Shown: positions 51,593 to 61,011 of the stretch, piece by piece | Numbering within the stretch: the stretch's first letter is position 1 | Layout of the letters: each line of letters starts with the position of its first letter | Source: Acinetobacter oleivorans DR1 | GTDB taxonomy: Bacteria; Pseudomonadota; Gammaproteobacteria; Pseudomonadales; Moraxellaceae | Reading direction: 5' to 3' | Length of the DNA: 64,000 nt | Assembly: GCF_000196795.1 (NCBI RefSeq) | Contig: NC_014259.1 | Span: 2,418,001 to 2,482,000 of the forward strand | The notes under the pieces: model-generated | Told to the model about the DNA's origin: nothing | What the model saw: the letters and a program-made list of their open reading frames with translations, nothing else | Database searches by the model: none | Translations under genes and position numbers: made by a program

Positions 51593-52235
51593 TTTTTAAC
51601 ATCCAAGCTATTTTAGAAGAGCTACACTTAAATCAGGTCTTTAATAACCTACGTAACAACCAGACCTCACGCAAAACAACAAAGGAATAAAAGAGAAGAA
51701 ACTATTCTGCGCTTATTACCCAAAGTCGCATTTACTCTGTTTTGAAAAGTGATTTTGGCCATTCGTAAATCTTGTTCATTTATTTTGGACTTTTGAAGAA
51801 TGGATACATAGCTACAGATATTTGAAAAAAAACTATAGCACACCTCATGAGCGCTTCAGACTGTTATAGTTTTATAAAAAATTTCTGTATCTACATATAC
51901 AAAAATAGTAAGTGCATGATTAAGGAAACTTCTTAAGGTAGGTAGTTTTCATGAGACGATCTATTGCATATCGCCAGATATTTCATCAATGTTTCAATGC
52001 AACATGCATTTTTACAAATGCAACATCAAGCATAAACTTTGTTAACAGATTGAGAACAATCAATCAGTCTATTCTCTTGAAATATCAAGCAATTATATTG
52101 CTTAACCCTGTTGGCATTTTACTTGCTAAGAACATTTATCACAGAAGCAAGTTTAATCGCCAAAATACTTTGTTGCCTGAAAATAAGTATTTAACTCATT
52201 TAACCATCATCAGCTAGTTCACAGGGGGAAAGTTT
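51593..52235. other. Long leader region upstream of cydAB
   Basis: About 640 bases between the unknown gene and cydA. An imperfect inverted repeat AAACTATAGCA / TGTTATAGTTT (51830-51840 and 51862-51872) is followed by a T- and A-rich stretch and could be a terminator or attenuator. An 88-codon frame at 51951-52217 has a plausible ribosome site (AGGTAGG) but no protein-like features and ends 18 bases before cydA. It may be leader RNA, or a small gene I cannot recognise. Confidence 0.45.
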
Positions 52236-53681
52236 ATGAGCCTCGGTCTAACCGCTCTAGAATTAGCGCGAATACAATTTGCTTTTACAGTATCCTTCCA
52301 TATTATTTTTCCGGCCACCTCCATCGGTCTTGCCTGCTTTTTAGCAGTGCTAGAGTGGAAATGGTTAAGAACCCAAAACCCGATTTATAAAGATCTATTT
52401 AAATACTGGATTAAGATCTTTGCCGTTGCCTTTGGTATGGGTGTGGTCTCGGGCGTGGTCATGAGTTACCAGTTCGGTACTAACTGGAGTGAATTTTCAC
52501 GCGTCGCCGGAAGTATTACTGGTCCTTTACTTACCTATGAAGTCTTGAGTGCCTTCTTCTTAGAAGCAGGTTTCTTAGGCATTATGTTATTTGGTTGGGG
52601 ACGTGTCGGTCCTCGAGCCCATTTCTTCGCAACACTTATGGTGGCCATCGGAACATGTATTTCCATGTTCTGGATTTTATCTTCTAATAGCTGGATGCAG
52701 ACACCTCAAGGCTTTGCCATCGAAAATGGCATTATTGTCCCAAAAGACTGGTTTGCAATTGTCTTTAACCCATCCTTCCCTTACCGCTTTGCCCACATGG
52801 GTGCTGCCGCCTTCTTAGTTTCATCATTATTGGTCGTCGGAACATCTGCATGGCATTTAGTAAAAGGCCGTCGTGATGAATTGGTGAAAAAATCGTTCTC
52901 GATGGGTCTCTGGATGGTGCTTGTGACTTCATGTTTACAAGTAGTAATTGGCGATAACCATGGTTTAAACACCCGTGAACATCAACCAGCCAAACTTGCC
53001 GCAATGGAAGGTCACTGGGAAACCAATCACAATGAACCTATGCCATTATTGCTATTTGCAATTCCAGATATGAAAGAAGAACGTAACCACTTCGAAGTGG
53101 GTGTTCCTTATTTGGGTAGCTTAATTTTAACGCATAGCTTAGATGGCCAAGTGACAGGCTTAAAAGATTTCGCACCTGAAGATCGTCCAAATTCAACGAT
53201 TGTTTTCTGGAGCTTCCGTGTGATGGTGGGTCTTGGTGTACTCATGGTCACTTTGTCACTCATTGCGCTTTGGTTACGTAAGCGTGGAAAACTCTATGAA
53301 ACTTCGTGGTTCCATAAATTTGCATTGGTGATGGGACCATCTGGTTATGTCGCTATGCTTGCAGGTTGGGTAACTACTGAGGTTGGCCGTCAGCCGTGGG
53401 TTGTATACGGCATTATGCGAACTAAAGATGGACTTTCACATACGGTTTCCGCAGATCAGGTCGGACTGAGCCTGTTTATTTTTGTGGTGGTCTATACCAT
53501 CGTATTTGGTAGCGGTATTTACTACACCTTAAAACTAATTAACAAAGGTCCATCATTCATTGATTCACCAAATGTTGAAACTGGTGGCGTAGGACACTTT
53601 AAAACACCAATGCGTCCACTTAGTGCAGTCGATGAAAATATTGACAGCAAACAAAACTCTGGGGAGAACCGTCATGATTGA
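52236..53681 (+). CDS. cydA: Cytochrome bd oxidase subunit I, cyanide-insensitive type
   Basis: A 481-residue membrane protein carrying the hemes of quinol oxidase bd. Heme ligand His22 lies in SFHIIFPATSIG, and the family motif GRQPWVVYGIMRT and the segment GLNTREHQPAKLAAMEGHW are intact. It is shorter than E. coli CydA (522) because the Q loop is short, as in Pseudomonas CioA. The enzyme reduces oxygen with ubiquinol and tolerates cyanide or sulfide. The cydB start lies inside its last codons. Confidence 0.95.
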   Translation: MSLGLTALELARIQFAFTVSFHIIFPATSIGLACFLAVLEWKWLRTQNPIYKDLFKYWIKIFAVAFGMGVVSGVVMSYQFGTNWSEFSRVAGSITGPLLTYEVLSAFFLEAGFLGIMLFGWGRVGPRAHFFATLMVAIGTCISMFWILSSNSWMQTPQGFAIENGIIVPKDWFAIVFNPSFPYRFAHMGAAAFLVSSLLVVGTSAWHLVKGRRDELVKKSFSMGLWMVLVTSCLQVVIGDNHGLNTREHQPAKLAAMEGHWETNHNEPMPLLLFAIPDMKEERNHFEVGVPYLGSLILTHSLDGQVTGLKDFAPEDRPNSTIVFWSFRVMVGLGVLMVTLSLIALWLRKRGKLYETSWFHKFALVMGPSGYVAMLAGWVTTEVGRQPWVVYGIMRTKDGLSHTVSADQVGLSLFIFVVVYTIVFGSGIYYTLKLINKGPSFIDSPNVETGGVGHFKTPMRPLSAVDENIDSKQNSGENRHD

Positions 53682-54681
53682 TCTTTCTTTAATATGGGTC
53701 GGTATTATCGGTTTAGGTGTCATGATTTATGTGGTCATGGATGGCTTCGACTTAGGAATCGGGATCATGTTCCCCTTCATTAAGAACAGCCAAGAACGTG
53801 ATGTGATGATGAATACCGTCGCCCCTGTCTGGGATGGTAACGAAACGTGGATGGTCCTTGGGGGTGCTGGTCTATATGCAGCATTTCCACTGGTCTATTC
53901 AACAGTTTTATCAGCACTCTATCTACCTATTATTTTCATGGTGATTGCCCTTATTTTCCGTGGCGTTGCTTTTGAATTCCGTTTTAAAGCTCATCGCACC
54001 AAACACCTTTGGGACTTGGCTTTTATTTGGGGTTCGGTTTTAACGAGCTTCCTTCAAGGGATTATTTTGGGTGCTTATATTCAAGGGATCAAAACCGAAA
54101 ATGGTATTTATGCTGGTGGTCCATTTGACTGGTTATCTCCATTTACGATATTTACAGGTATCGGTGTAGTTGCGATGTATGCAACTTTGGGCTGTGGATG
54201 GCTGATCTTAAAAACTGAAAAAGGCTTACAGCAACGTATGTATGAGCTTATGCCTAAGCTAATTATTGCACTACTCATTATTTTTGGCGCTGTAAGTTTA
54301 TATACGCCTTTGACTCATCCTGAAATTGCAGATCGCTGGTTCTCCTTACCAAATCTTTTCTATTTTAGTCCTGTACCTATTTTGGTCTTATTGTTTGTTG
54401 GCCTAATTTTATCGGCATGTAAAAAGCAGAATCACGACCTCAAACCATTTGCATATACATTGGCTCTCGTTTTCCTTGCATTTACTGGTTTTGTGATTAG
54501 TTTATGGCCCTATATTATTCCGCCATCAGTCACCATCTGGCAGGCTGCAGCACCTCATTCAAGCCAAATGTTTGCTCTGGTCGGTGCACTTATTTTGATT
54601 CCAATCATTATTGCTTACACCATTGTGTCTTATTGGGTATTTAGAGACAAAGTCCGTGTAGGTGATGAAGGCTATCATTAA
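53674..54681 (+). CDS. cydB: Cytochrome bd oxidase subunit II
   Basis: A 335-residue membrane partner of CydA, with the conserved start (VGIIGLGVMIYVVMDGFDLGIG), NTVAPVWDGNETWMVLGG and YPIRTK-like regions. ATG 53674 is chosen because GGGGAG lies nine bases upstream inside cydA, giving an 8-base overlap. The frame is open further upstream but would run through cydA in another frame. The small DUF2474-type gene follows after 14 bases. Confidence 0.95.
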   Translation: MIDLSLIWVGIIGLGVMIYVVMDGFDLGIGIMFPFIKNSQERDVMMNTVAPVWDGNETWMVLGGAGLYAAFPLVYSTVLSALYLPIIFMVIALIFRGVAFEFRFKAHRTKHLWDLAFIWGSVLTSFLQGIILGAYIQGIKTENGIYAGGPFDWLSPFTIFTGIGVVAMYATLGCGWLILKTEKGLQQRMYELMPKLIIALLIIFGAVSLYTPLTHPEIADRWFSLPNLFYFSPVPILVLLFVGLILSACKKQNHDLKPFAYTLALVFLAFTGFVISLWPYIIPPSVTIWQAAAPHSSQMFALVGALILIPIIIAYTIVSYWVFRDKVRVGDEGYH

Positions 54682-54695
54682 GTATGGAGGGTTTT

Positions 54696-54830
54696 ATGAA
54701 AAAGTCATCCGTTAAACTCAACCAAACCCAATGGTTTATTCTGCTATGGCTTGGAGGTTTTTTTGCCCTAGCTGTGATTGCGGGATTGTTTAAAGTGATA
54801 TTGATTTATGCAGCCCCTTACTTAAAGTAA
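54696..54830 (+). CDS. Small DUF2474-type cytochrome bd accessory subunit
   Basis: A 44-residue one-helix membrane protein. GGAGG sits seven bases before the ATG. The sequence has a basic start, then QWFILLWLGGFFALAVIAGL, and a short C-terminal tail. Such DUF2474 or CydX-like genes follow cydB in many proteobacteria and stabilise the oxidase. It is 14 bases after cydB and ends before a strong terminator, so it belongs to the same operon. Confidence 0.85.
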   Translation: MKKSSVKLNQTQWFILLWLGGFFALAVIAGLFKVILIYAAPYLK

Positions 54831-54846
54831 TTCCAACTTTCTAAAC

Positions 54847-54883
54847 AAATGCCGTTTGTAGATTCTGCAAACGGCATTTATTA
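54847..54883 (+). terminator. Intrinsic terminator of the cyd operon
   Basis: AAATGCCGTTTG and CAAACGGCATTT make a perfect 12-bp stem with a 9-base loop directly after the small accessory gene. Confidence 0.85.
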
Positions 54884-54923
54884 TTGATTCAGTGCATCTT
54901 TTTTTATTTCGTGCAGCTCATAC

Positions 54924-56342
54924 ATGTATAAATCAGAACAACTCGCTCATAGCATTCGCCAACTCATTGAAAGTGGCACTTTAAGTGCGCATGAAAAATT
55001 ACCGTCATTGAGAGATCAGGTACAACGCTCTGGCTTTAGTTTAATGACCGTAATGAATGCTTATCAGGAGCTTGAATCACAAGGTCTGATCTATTCAAAA
55101 GAAAAATCTGGGTACTTTGTTGCCGAGCAAATTGCACTAAAGCCACTCGAACAATATTCAGTTGTTTCGCTCAATTCTAAAATTGAAATTAATTCCTTAG
55201 TTTTTAAATATCTTAAGTCAATTCAACATGAATCTGTCGTACCTTTTGGTTCAGCTTTTCCCGACAGTCAGCTTTTAACAGCTCCCAAACTCATTCAAAT
55301 TATGGGACAGCTTGCGCGGCAAAGACAAAGTTATGACCAGACCACAAGCCTACCTCCAGGCAATTTAGCCTTAAGAAAACTGATTGCTCAGCGCTACTGT
55401 ATGCAAGGCATACAGACTGATCCAGATGACATTGTCATTACATCTGGAGGTTTAGATGCATTGAACCTTTCGCTACAAGCTGTCGCTCAACCCGGCGATT
55501 ATATTTTATTACAGCAAACTGTGTTTTATGGGGCTTGGCAAGCCGCCGAGCGTTTAGGGCTTAAAGTGATTACCATTCCTGAACATCCTCAGCATGGTTT
55601 TGACTTAGAAGCTTTTGAACAGGTCATTCAAACATATCCAATCAAGGTGTGCTGGCTCATGCTGAATGCCCACAACCCGATTGGTTTTACAGTCAGTGAT
55701 GACATTAAATATAAAATTGCCAAGTTGCTTCACGAACATCAAATCTATTTAATTGAAGATGATGTGTATGAAGAGCTTTTTTATGGCGGCCAAAAACCAC
55801 TTTCAATGAAGTATTTTGATCAACAAAATCTGGTGCTTCACTGCTCTTCTTTTTCTAAAACTTTAGGCGCAGGCTTTCGGGTCGGTTGGGTCTATGCCGG
55901 TAAATTTTCGGACCATATTCAACACTTACAGCTCATGAGTACTATTTCAGTCAATGCACTCATTCAAAATGCGCTAGTTGAATTTCTGTCTCATCATCAT
56001 TATGAAAAACACTTACGTACGCTTAGGCTTTCACTTGAACGTTATAAAAAGCAGTTTTATCACTATTTAAAACAACATTTACCTAGCTCTTGCGAAGTGT
56101 ATTACTACCCAAGTGGCTATTTTCTATGGGTCAAACTCCCTAGTACGCTAGACAGTATGCAAGTTTATGAAGCGTTGATTCAGCAAGACATTGGCGTTGC
56201 ACCAAGCCCTCTGTTTAGTGTTTTACCCGCACAGCAGCATTATTTGCGAATCAACTGCTCTTTTGAATGGAACACTAAAATTCAAAATGCATTAGATCAG
56301 GTTATCAAAACCATTCAACAAAGAGTTGAAGCAAGTCTCTAA
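54924..56342 (+). CDS. MocR-type regulator (GntR domain fused to aminotransferase)
   Basis: A 472-residue chimera: an N-terminal GntR winged helix-turn-helix (HEKLPSLRDQVQRSGFSLMT, then NAYQELESQGLIYS) and a class I aminotransferase-like domain. The PLP lysine is present in CSSFSKTLGAGFRVGW, with ITSGGLDALNLSL, NAHNPIGFTV and IEDDVYEELFYGG. MocR proteins sense PLP or amino compounds and control neighbouring genes. No obvious pdx or GABA gene lies beside it, so the target is unknown. It stands between the cyd operon and the malonate LysR gene. Confidence 0.9.
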   Translation: MYKSEQLAHSIRQLIESGTLSAHEKLPSLRDQVQRSGFSLMTVMNAYQELESQGLIYSKEKSGYFVAEQIALKPLEQYSVVSLNSKIEINSLVFKYLKSIQHESVVPFGSAFPDSQLLTAPKLIQIMGQLARQRQSYDQTTSLPPGNLALRKLIAQRYCMQGIQTDPDDIVITSGGLDALNLSLQAVAQPGDYILLQQTVFYGAWQAAERLGLKVITIPEHPQHGFDLEAFEQVIQTYPIKVCWLMLNAHNPIGFTVSDDIKYKIAKLLHEHQIYLIEDDVYEELFYGGQKPLSMKYFDQQNLVLHCSSFSKTLGAGFRVGWVYAGKFSDHIQHLQLMSTISVNALIQNALVEFLSHHHYEKHLRTLRLSLERYKKQFYHYLKQHLPSSCEVYYYPSGYFLWVKLPSTLDSMQVYEALIQQDIGVAPSPLFSVLPAQQHYLRINCSFEWNTKIQNALDQVIKTIQQRVEASL

Positions 56343-56442
56343 AGAAATGCTTCGACCTAAGCACAATTTTATAGTCTTTATTTTGTGTTAACTTTATAGC
56401 TCAAATCTATAGTTTTAAGGGAAACAGGTTCAAGGAATTAAT

Positions 56443-57375
56443 ATGGAAATTGATGAAGAACTCACCCTTAAAAAAATACAGATTTTTTTGGCTTTCATGC
56501 GCTGTGGAAATTTGTCTAAAACAGCCACAGAAATGCAGCTGAGTAATGTCAGTGTTCATAAAGCCTTACATTCTTTAGAAAGCGCTTTACGTTGTCCTCT
56601 TTTTAAAAATGAAGGCCGTAACCTCATTCCTTTAAAAAGTGCTTATGTCTTTGAGGAACGGGCACAAAAAATAGTACAAGACATTTTTATCACCGTAAAT
56701 AAAACCAGAGAAGCCGCTGGCTTTGCAGCTAAGGTTTTACATTTAGGATCTCTTTATTCTTTGACGGTAAACACCATTCCAAATGTGATTAGCGGTCTTA
56801 AACTCAGACGTAGTGAGCTTGATATTCAACTATTGCTGAGTTCAAATCAGGATTTAGTGAAAAAGCTGAAAGCAACTGAGCTTGATGCCATTATCGTAGC
56901 TCTTAATGAAACCACTCAAGATGATGACTTTGAAATTTTGCCAATGTTTTCAGATGACATTTTTCTGGCAGTCAATAAAGATTCAAAATATGCCGATTTT
57001 AAAGACATTGATTTAAGCCTTTTAAAAGAAGAAACTTTTTTAACTTTAACTAAGGGTTTTGCAACTCATAACGACAGCGACATTATTTTTAAAAAAGCAG
57101 GTTTTTCACCAAAAGTTGCTTTACAGGTCAATGATATTTTTACCTTAATTAGTATGGTCAGCTCAGGTGTCGGTTTTGCTCTACTACCCGGCCGTATTTC
57201 TGCAGTTTATGAAAGCTCAGTAAAACTTATTCCACTAAAACAGCAATATCACATGCAACAAGAAATCGGTCTGGTCTTTTTAAAAAGTAAGGAACGAGAC
57301 CCTAACTTACTTGCTCTGATTGCTGAATGTCGAATGTTTGCCTCTAATTTCAAAAATAAAAAAGACCGTTGTTAA
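56443..57375 (+). CDS. mdcR: LysR-family regulator of malonate utilisation (MdcR-like)
   Basis: A 310-residue LysR-type regulator with an N-terminal helix-turn-helix (KIQIFLAFMRCGNLSKTATE, SNVSVHKALHSLESALR) and an effector domain. Its gene ends against the converging madM, the last gene of the malonate decarboxylase operon. Together with family resemblance to MdcR, this suggests control of mdc by malonate. MdcR identity is inferred mainly from location. Confidence 0.85.
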   Translation: MEIDEELTLKKIQIFLAFMRCGNLSKTATEMQLSNVSVHKALHSLESALRCPLFKNEGRNLIPLKSAYVFEERAQKIVQDIFITVNKTREAAGFAAKVLHLGSLYSLTVNTIPNVISGLKLRRSELDIQLLLSSNQDLVKKLKATELDAIIVALNETTQDDDFEILPMFSDDIFLAVNKDSKYADFKDIDLSLLKEETFLTLTKGFATHNDSDIIFKKAGFSPKVALQVNDIFTLISMVSSGVGFALLPGRISAVYESSVKLIPLKQQYHMQQEIGLVFLKSKERDPNLLALIAECRMFASNFKNKKDRC

Positions 57376-57392
57376 TAGCAACGGCCTTTTTG
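57362..57392. terminator. Bidirectional terminator between mdcR and madM
   Basis: CCGTTG and CAACGG pair around a 7-base loop that contains the mdcR stop codon. GGCC and a run of T follow. It may serve both converging units. Confidence 0.75.
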
Positions 57393-57411
57393 ACTGAATA
57401 TTAAATACTGA

Positions 57412-58176
57412 TTAACCGACTAAAGCTTTAACCGCGAAGAACAAAACAGTCGGTCCCATTAAGCAACCAAGACCTGTATGGAACGTTGCTGTAAGCGCAC
57501 CGTAAGGAACCAAACGGCGATCTGTAGCTGCTAAACCAGCCGACACACCACTCACAGTTCCAGCTAAGCCACCAAAAATCATGGCAGAACGTGGATTGTC
57601 TAATCCCATAAATTTTGCTGTAAGCGGTGTTGAAACCATTACACAAATCGCTTTCACCAGCCCCGTTGCAATGGAAAGCGCCATGACCTCAGAACTTGCT
57701 CCAATGGCAGCACCTGTCACTGGTCCCACAATATAAGTCACTGCACCCGCACCAATTGTAGTAATACTCACAGCATCACGATAACCAAAAATCCAAGCAA
57801 ACATACAACCAACAATAAATGGCAAAATAGTTCCGAGAAATAAAGAGAAGGCACCAATAAACCCGGCTTTTTTCGCCTCAGTCGCTTGTACCTCAAATGC
57901 AGTTGCGACAATGGTAAAGTCACGAAGCATTGCACCGCCCATGAGTCCGACACCGGTAAAGAGTGCAAGATCGGTTATACCTTTTTCACCACCTGTCATT
58001 TTTCCGCCAAACCATGCCAAGATTAAACCAATCACAATCGCAATTGCTGAAGCATGTACACGCCCATTGGTTAAATATTTAGATAGCTTGGTCGACAACC
58101 ACATAATTAAAGCAATTAAGGCGAAAGCTGTAATTAAACCTAAATGGGTTAAGTCCTTTAATAATAATTCAACCAT
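57412..58176 (-). CDS. madM: Malonate transporter subunit MadM
   Basis: A 254-residue membrane protein, the large subunit of the sodium-dependent malonate importer MadLM. Hydrophobic helices are separated by Gly/Ala-rich loops (KMTGGEKGITDLALFTGVGL, GGLAGTVSGVSAGLAATDRR). Start 58176 has GGAGG seven bases upstream and overlaps the end of madL by 8 bases; the frame is open to 58191. Last gene of the mdc operon before a terminator. Confidence 0.92.
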   Translation of the reverse strand: MVELLLKDLTHLGLITAFALIALIMWLSTKLSKYLTNGRVHASAIAIVIGLILAWFGGKMTGGEKGITDLALFTGVGLMGGAMLRDFTIVATAFEVQATEAKKAGFIGAFSLFLGTILPFIVGCMFAWIFGYRDAVSITTIGAGAVTYIVGPVTGAAIGASSEVMALSIATGLVKAICVMVSTPLTAKFMGLDNPRSAMIFGGLAGTVSGVSAGLAATDRRLVPYGALTATFHTGLGCLMGPTVLFFAVKALVG

Positions 58177-58585
58177 GAACTTTGCCTCCAATGCGGTTTA
58201 ATGTGGTGTCTTCTTCCTTCGGTAAAGGGCTTGCCTTGTTATAGCGGCTTAAGCCTGCAATGGTCAGTGTACAAACAATAACTGAAACTACCGCAGCGAA
58301 GAGTGCCATATGTCCACTAGATAATGCTGTAACCACATTTTGTTGTGCTGCCATGGCAACAACAACAGGAATGTACATGGTGCCCCAGAATGAAACGCCT
58401 TTTTCGGTTTCAACTGTCATAACACCACGTTTTTCCATCCATAACCGTATGCAAATGAGTAAAATCATGGCGATACCCACGCCACCAACATTGGACTTTA
58501 CACCCAATAAAACGCCCAACAAATCGCCAACAATAACACCCACCAAGGTGCAAAGTGCGAGTAAACCAACTCCATATATAATCAT
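58169..58585 (-). CDS. madL: Malonate transporter subunit MadL
   Basis: A 138-residue membrane protein with about four hydrophobic segments (IYGVGLLALCTLVGVIVGDL, KSNVGGVGIAMILLICIRLW). It is the small partner of MadM and matches the usual length. It overlaps madM and lies 48 bases after mdcH, so transporter genes are probably transcribed with the decarboxylase genes. Confidence 0.92.
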   Translation of the reverse strand: MIIYGVGLLALCTLVGVIVGDLLGVLLGVKSNVGGVGIAMILLICIRLWMEKRGVMTVETEKGVSFWGTMYIPVVVAMAAQQNVVTALSSGHMALFAAVVSVIVCTLTIAGLSRYNKASPLPKEEDTTLNRIGGKVHG

Positions 58586-58633
58586 GACAATCCCTCATAT
58601 CCTTGGATCATTTATGCTTTTGTAAAATTTGAC

Positions 58634-59572
58634 TCAAAAAGAAAAACTATTTGCCTGTTCTTTTTGCATTGCCATCTGAATAGTGTCTATGCGTGTCCCT
58701 TGAAATGACAACACGGTTCCTTCTTTAAATGTTCGACGTGCAAGTGTAGTAAGCACCGTTCCCGGCAAAGCTTCGATCTGTAACCTCACACCTCGCTCCC
58801 ATGCAGCTTGGATGGTACTTTCCCAATCTACAGTTCGACTCATATTAAAAGCCAAGTCATCACTAATCTGTTCTGGCCTGCTAAGCGTACGAGCCGTTGT
58901 ACCACTTAAATAACGTATTTTAGGCTGCTTTAAAGTCACTCCCTCCATAGACGCTGCAAGTTGCGTTGCTTGCTGACTTAATAATTCACAGTGCGATGGC
59001 ACCGATACATCTAATTTTTTTGCCACCACACCTTGTTGCCTAGCCAAAACAGCAACTTGGTTCATAGCTTTAAAACTTCCTGAAATAACAATTTGATTAT
59101 GTGCATTAATATTTGCGACAAACACCTCTGGCGTTATTTCATAAATCTGTTTGACCCATGTTTCAACAGCTGCACGGTCTGTACCAATCAGAGCTGTCAT
59201 GCCATATCCAGTGGGGTAAGCGTTTTGCATAAGTTCACCTCGATAGGCAACTAAACGAACGGCATCCTCAAAGGCTAAAACTCCTGCTACAACCGCAGCC
59301 GACCATGCACCAATTGATAAACCTGCTACATAATCTGGTGTTAAGTTTTCCGCTGTTAATAAGGCTGAACTCATCACACCTGAAATCAATAAACAAAGCT
59401 GTACTGCACGTGTCGACTGCAATGCAGCCGGACTATCTAGCATCAAGACATCTTCTTTGAGTACATCCGATGCACGCTCAAGGTATTCTTTAACTAGAGC
59501 GGTTTGAGGTAAGTCGTGCAACATATTGCTTCGTTGCACACCTTGCCCCGGATATACCCAAATTGAAGCCAT
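58634..59572 (-). CDS. mdcH: Malonyl-CoA:ACP transacylase MdcH (malonate decarboxylase epsilon)
   Basis: A 312-residue acyltransferase of the FabD-like family with the nucleophile serine in GLSIGAWSAA, the catalytic-type histidine in VPSHCELL, and VYPGQGVQ at the start. It charges the acyl carrier subunit MdcC with malonate or acetate from the CoA form to start the decarboxylase cycle. It follows mdcG by 11 bases. Confidence 0.94.
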   Translation of the reverse strand: MASIWVYPGQGVQRSNMLHDLPQTALVKEYLERASDVLKEDVLMLDSPAALQSTRAVQLCLLISGVMSSALLTAENLTPDYVAGLSIGAWSAAVVAGVLAFEDAVRLVAYRGELMQNAYPTGYGMTALIGTDRAAVETWVKQIYEITPEVFVANINAHNQIVISGSFKAMNQVAVLARQQGVVAKKLDVSVPSHCELLSQQATQLAASMEGVTLKQPKIRYLSGTTARTLSRPEQISDDLAFNMSRTVDWESTIQAAWERGVRLQIEALPGTVLTTLARRTFKEGTVLSFQGTRIDTIQMAMQKEQANSFSF

Positions 59573-59584
59573 GATATCTATTCC

Positions 59585-60187
59585 CTAATTCCATGGGTTT
59601 TCTACTAAAACAGCACCATCAGGACGTTTCAATAGAACTTTTCCACTATTCCCAGCCCATTCTTTTAACGCCAACCCACCTTGCGGAAGTTGTAGCTGTA
59701 TATCCACATTCAGCCCTGCTTGCTGAAAATTTTCGAGTAGCTCAATCGCCTGCTTTTTGGCAAAAGGTTGTTCAGCTCGAATCAACAAATCAATGTCACT
59801 TTGCTCGGTTACTGTTTTAATGCCCGTTGCCAGTTCAAACCCAAAACTTCCTGTATATCCCCAACATCCTGAAAATTTTTTCATGATGCTAGAAATGCTC
59901 TGTAAACGTTCTGCTAAGTGCTCAAACTGCTGCGTATCTACATGAGTCAATTCTTCGGGTTTAAGTTGTCTGTTAATAGCAATTCTTGGCATTTGAGCTG
60001 CATATCGTTGATGACGAAATTGCCCCCTTACACCCACAGCCACCTGATTTTCAGGAGTAATTGCCCGTCGAACCACAACAGGATCACCTCGTTGCAATAC
60101 CTCTTTTACCCAATGCGGAGCATCAGCGGCTAAGCAATCGACCGTCATGCCCCACAGTAAATCATGGGCTTCGAGATTAAGTTTCAT
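59585..60187 (-). CDS. mdcG: Phosphoribosyl-dephospho-CoA transferase MdcG
   Basis: A 200-residue nucleotidyltransferase that attaches the triphosphoribosyl-dephospho-CoA cofactor to the carrier protein MdcC. The nucleotidyltransferase motif SFGFELATG ... SDIDLLIR is visible. ATG 60187 overlaps the mdcE stop (ATGA); a second ATG at 60193 is in frame. This and MdcB form the cofactor pathway of malonate decarboxylase. Confidence 0.93.
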   Translation of the reverse strand: MKLNLEAHDLLWGMTVDCLAADAPHWVKEVLQRGDPVVVRRAITPENQVAVGVRGQFRHQRYAAQMPRIAINRQLKPEELTHVDTQQFEHLAERLQSISSIMKKFSGCWGYTGSFGFELATGIKTVTEQSDIDLLIRAEQPFAKKQAIELLENFQQAGLNVDIQLQLPQGGLALKEWAGNSGKVLLKRPDGAVLVENPWN

Positions 60188-61011
60188 GACCATTGCTCGC
60201 GCAATAATTCACGGACTTTTTTAGACATTTGACGGTTTTGGCCGTGAAGTCTTTGTTCCAATCCTCTAGATTGATCAGCATTAATTTCTTTAAACGCTTG
60301 AGCAATTGCCTGCTTCGCTAACGAAAGATCATCGTTTGTCGGTTGTTCAGGGTTTTCGACAGATAACAGTTCAGATAACAAACCAAGCGTGGCATAACTT
60401 TCAATGTCATAAGCCATTGGAGGAATGCTTGATGCCAATTGCTCTAACTCATCAACCGACCGTAAGGTAACGCGTGCAGCAGATTCCTTACCCATTGCAT
60501 GCACCATAACACCTGAATCTTTTAAGGCAATAATACGATTGGCTTGGTATCCATGCGCCAAGAAAGCACCCGACATTGACTTACCAACCAATAAACTGAC
60601 AACAGGATGGCCTGCCAACCTAGCCCTAGCATAGCTATCTACTGCACCCGCTAAAGCTTGATGAATACCCAATAATTCTTCACGGCGCCCATAGGCCTGA
60701 CTTGGCACATCAACCAAGCATAAAATGCCGCGTTTAGTTTCAGCCTGTGCATCGGCTTGAATCACGTCATCAACCGCTTTTGCCAAGCTCCAGCCTTCCA
60801 GCAGTCCAACTTCACCTTGTCCCGCGCGTGGGAACAAATTATTACTGTCATGGACAACTGCAATCACACGTACTGCTTGCTGATCAATCTGACCATCAGC
60901 CACCCAAATAGAAGCTGGAAAACCTTCAATTGTCTTAAAGCCCTGCGTGAGTGCTTTAAACCAATGTGCACCACGAGTAGACGCTTTTAATGTATCAACG
61001 GCGATATTCAT
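60184..61011 (-). CDS. mdcE: Malonate decarboxylase gamma subunit MdcE
   Basis: A 275-residue carboxyltransferase-like subunit. With MdcD it removes CO2 from malonyl-ACP. Family stretches are SIWVADGQIDQQAVRVIAVV, CLVDVPSQAYGRREELLG and SLLVGKSMSGAFLAHGYQA. It overlaps mdcD by four bases (ATGA) and mdcG by four bases, consistent with tight stoichiometry. Confidence 0.94.
   Translation of the reverse strand: MNIAVDTLKASTRGAHWFKALTQGFKTIEGFPASIWVADGQIDQQAVRVIAVVHDSNNLFPRAGQGEVGLLEGWSLAKAVDDVIQADAQAETKRGILCLVDVPSQAYGRREELLGIHQALAGAVDSYARARLAGHPVVSLLVGKSMSGAFLAHGYQANRIIALKDSGVMVHAMGKESAARVTLRSVDELEQLASSIPPMAYDIESYATLGLLSELLSVENPEQPTNDDLSLAKQAIAQAFKEINADQSRGLEQRLHGQNRQMSKKVRELLREQWS

Noticed and set aside
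51951..52217. 88-codon frame in the cyd leader as a gene
   Set aside because: A ribosome site is present, but the composition is not protein-like and I know no homologue. Kept as part of the leader description and flagged as a finding instead.
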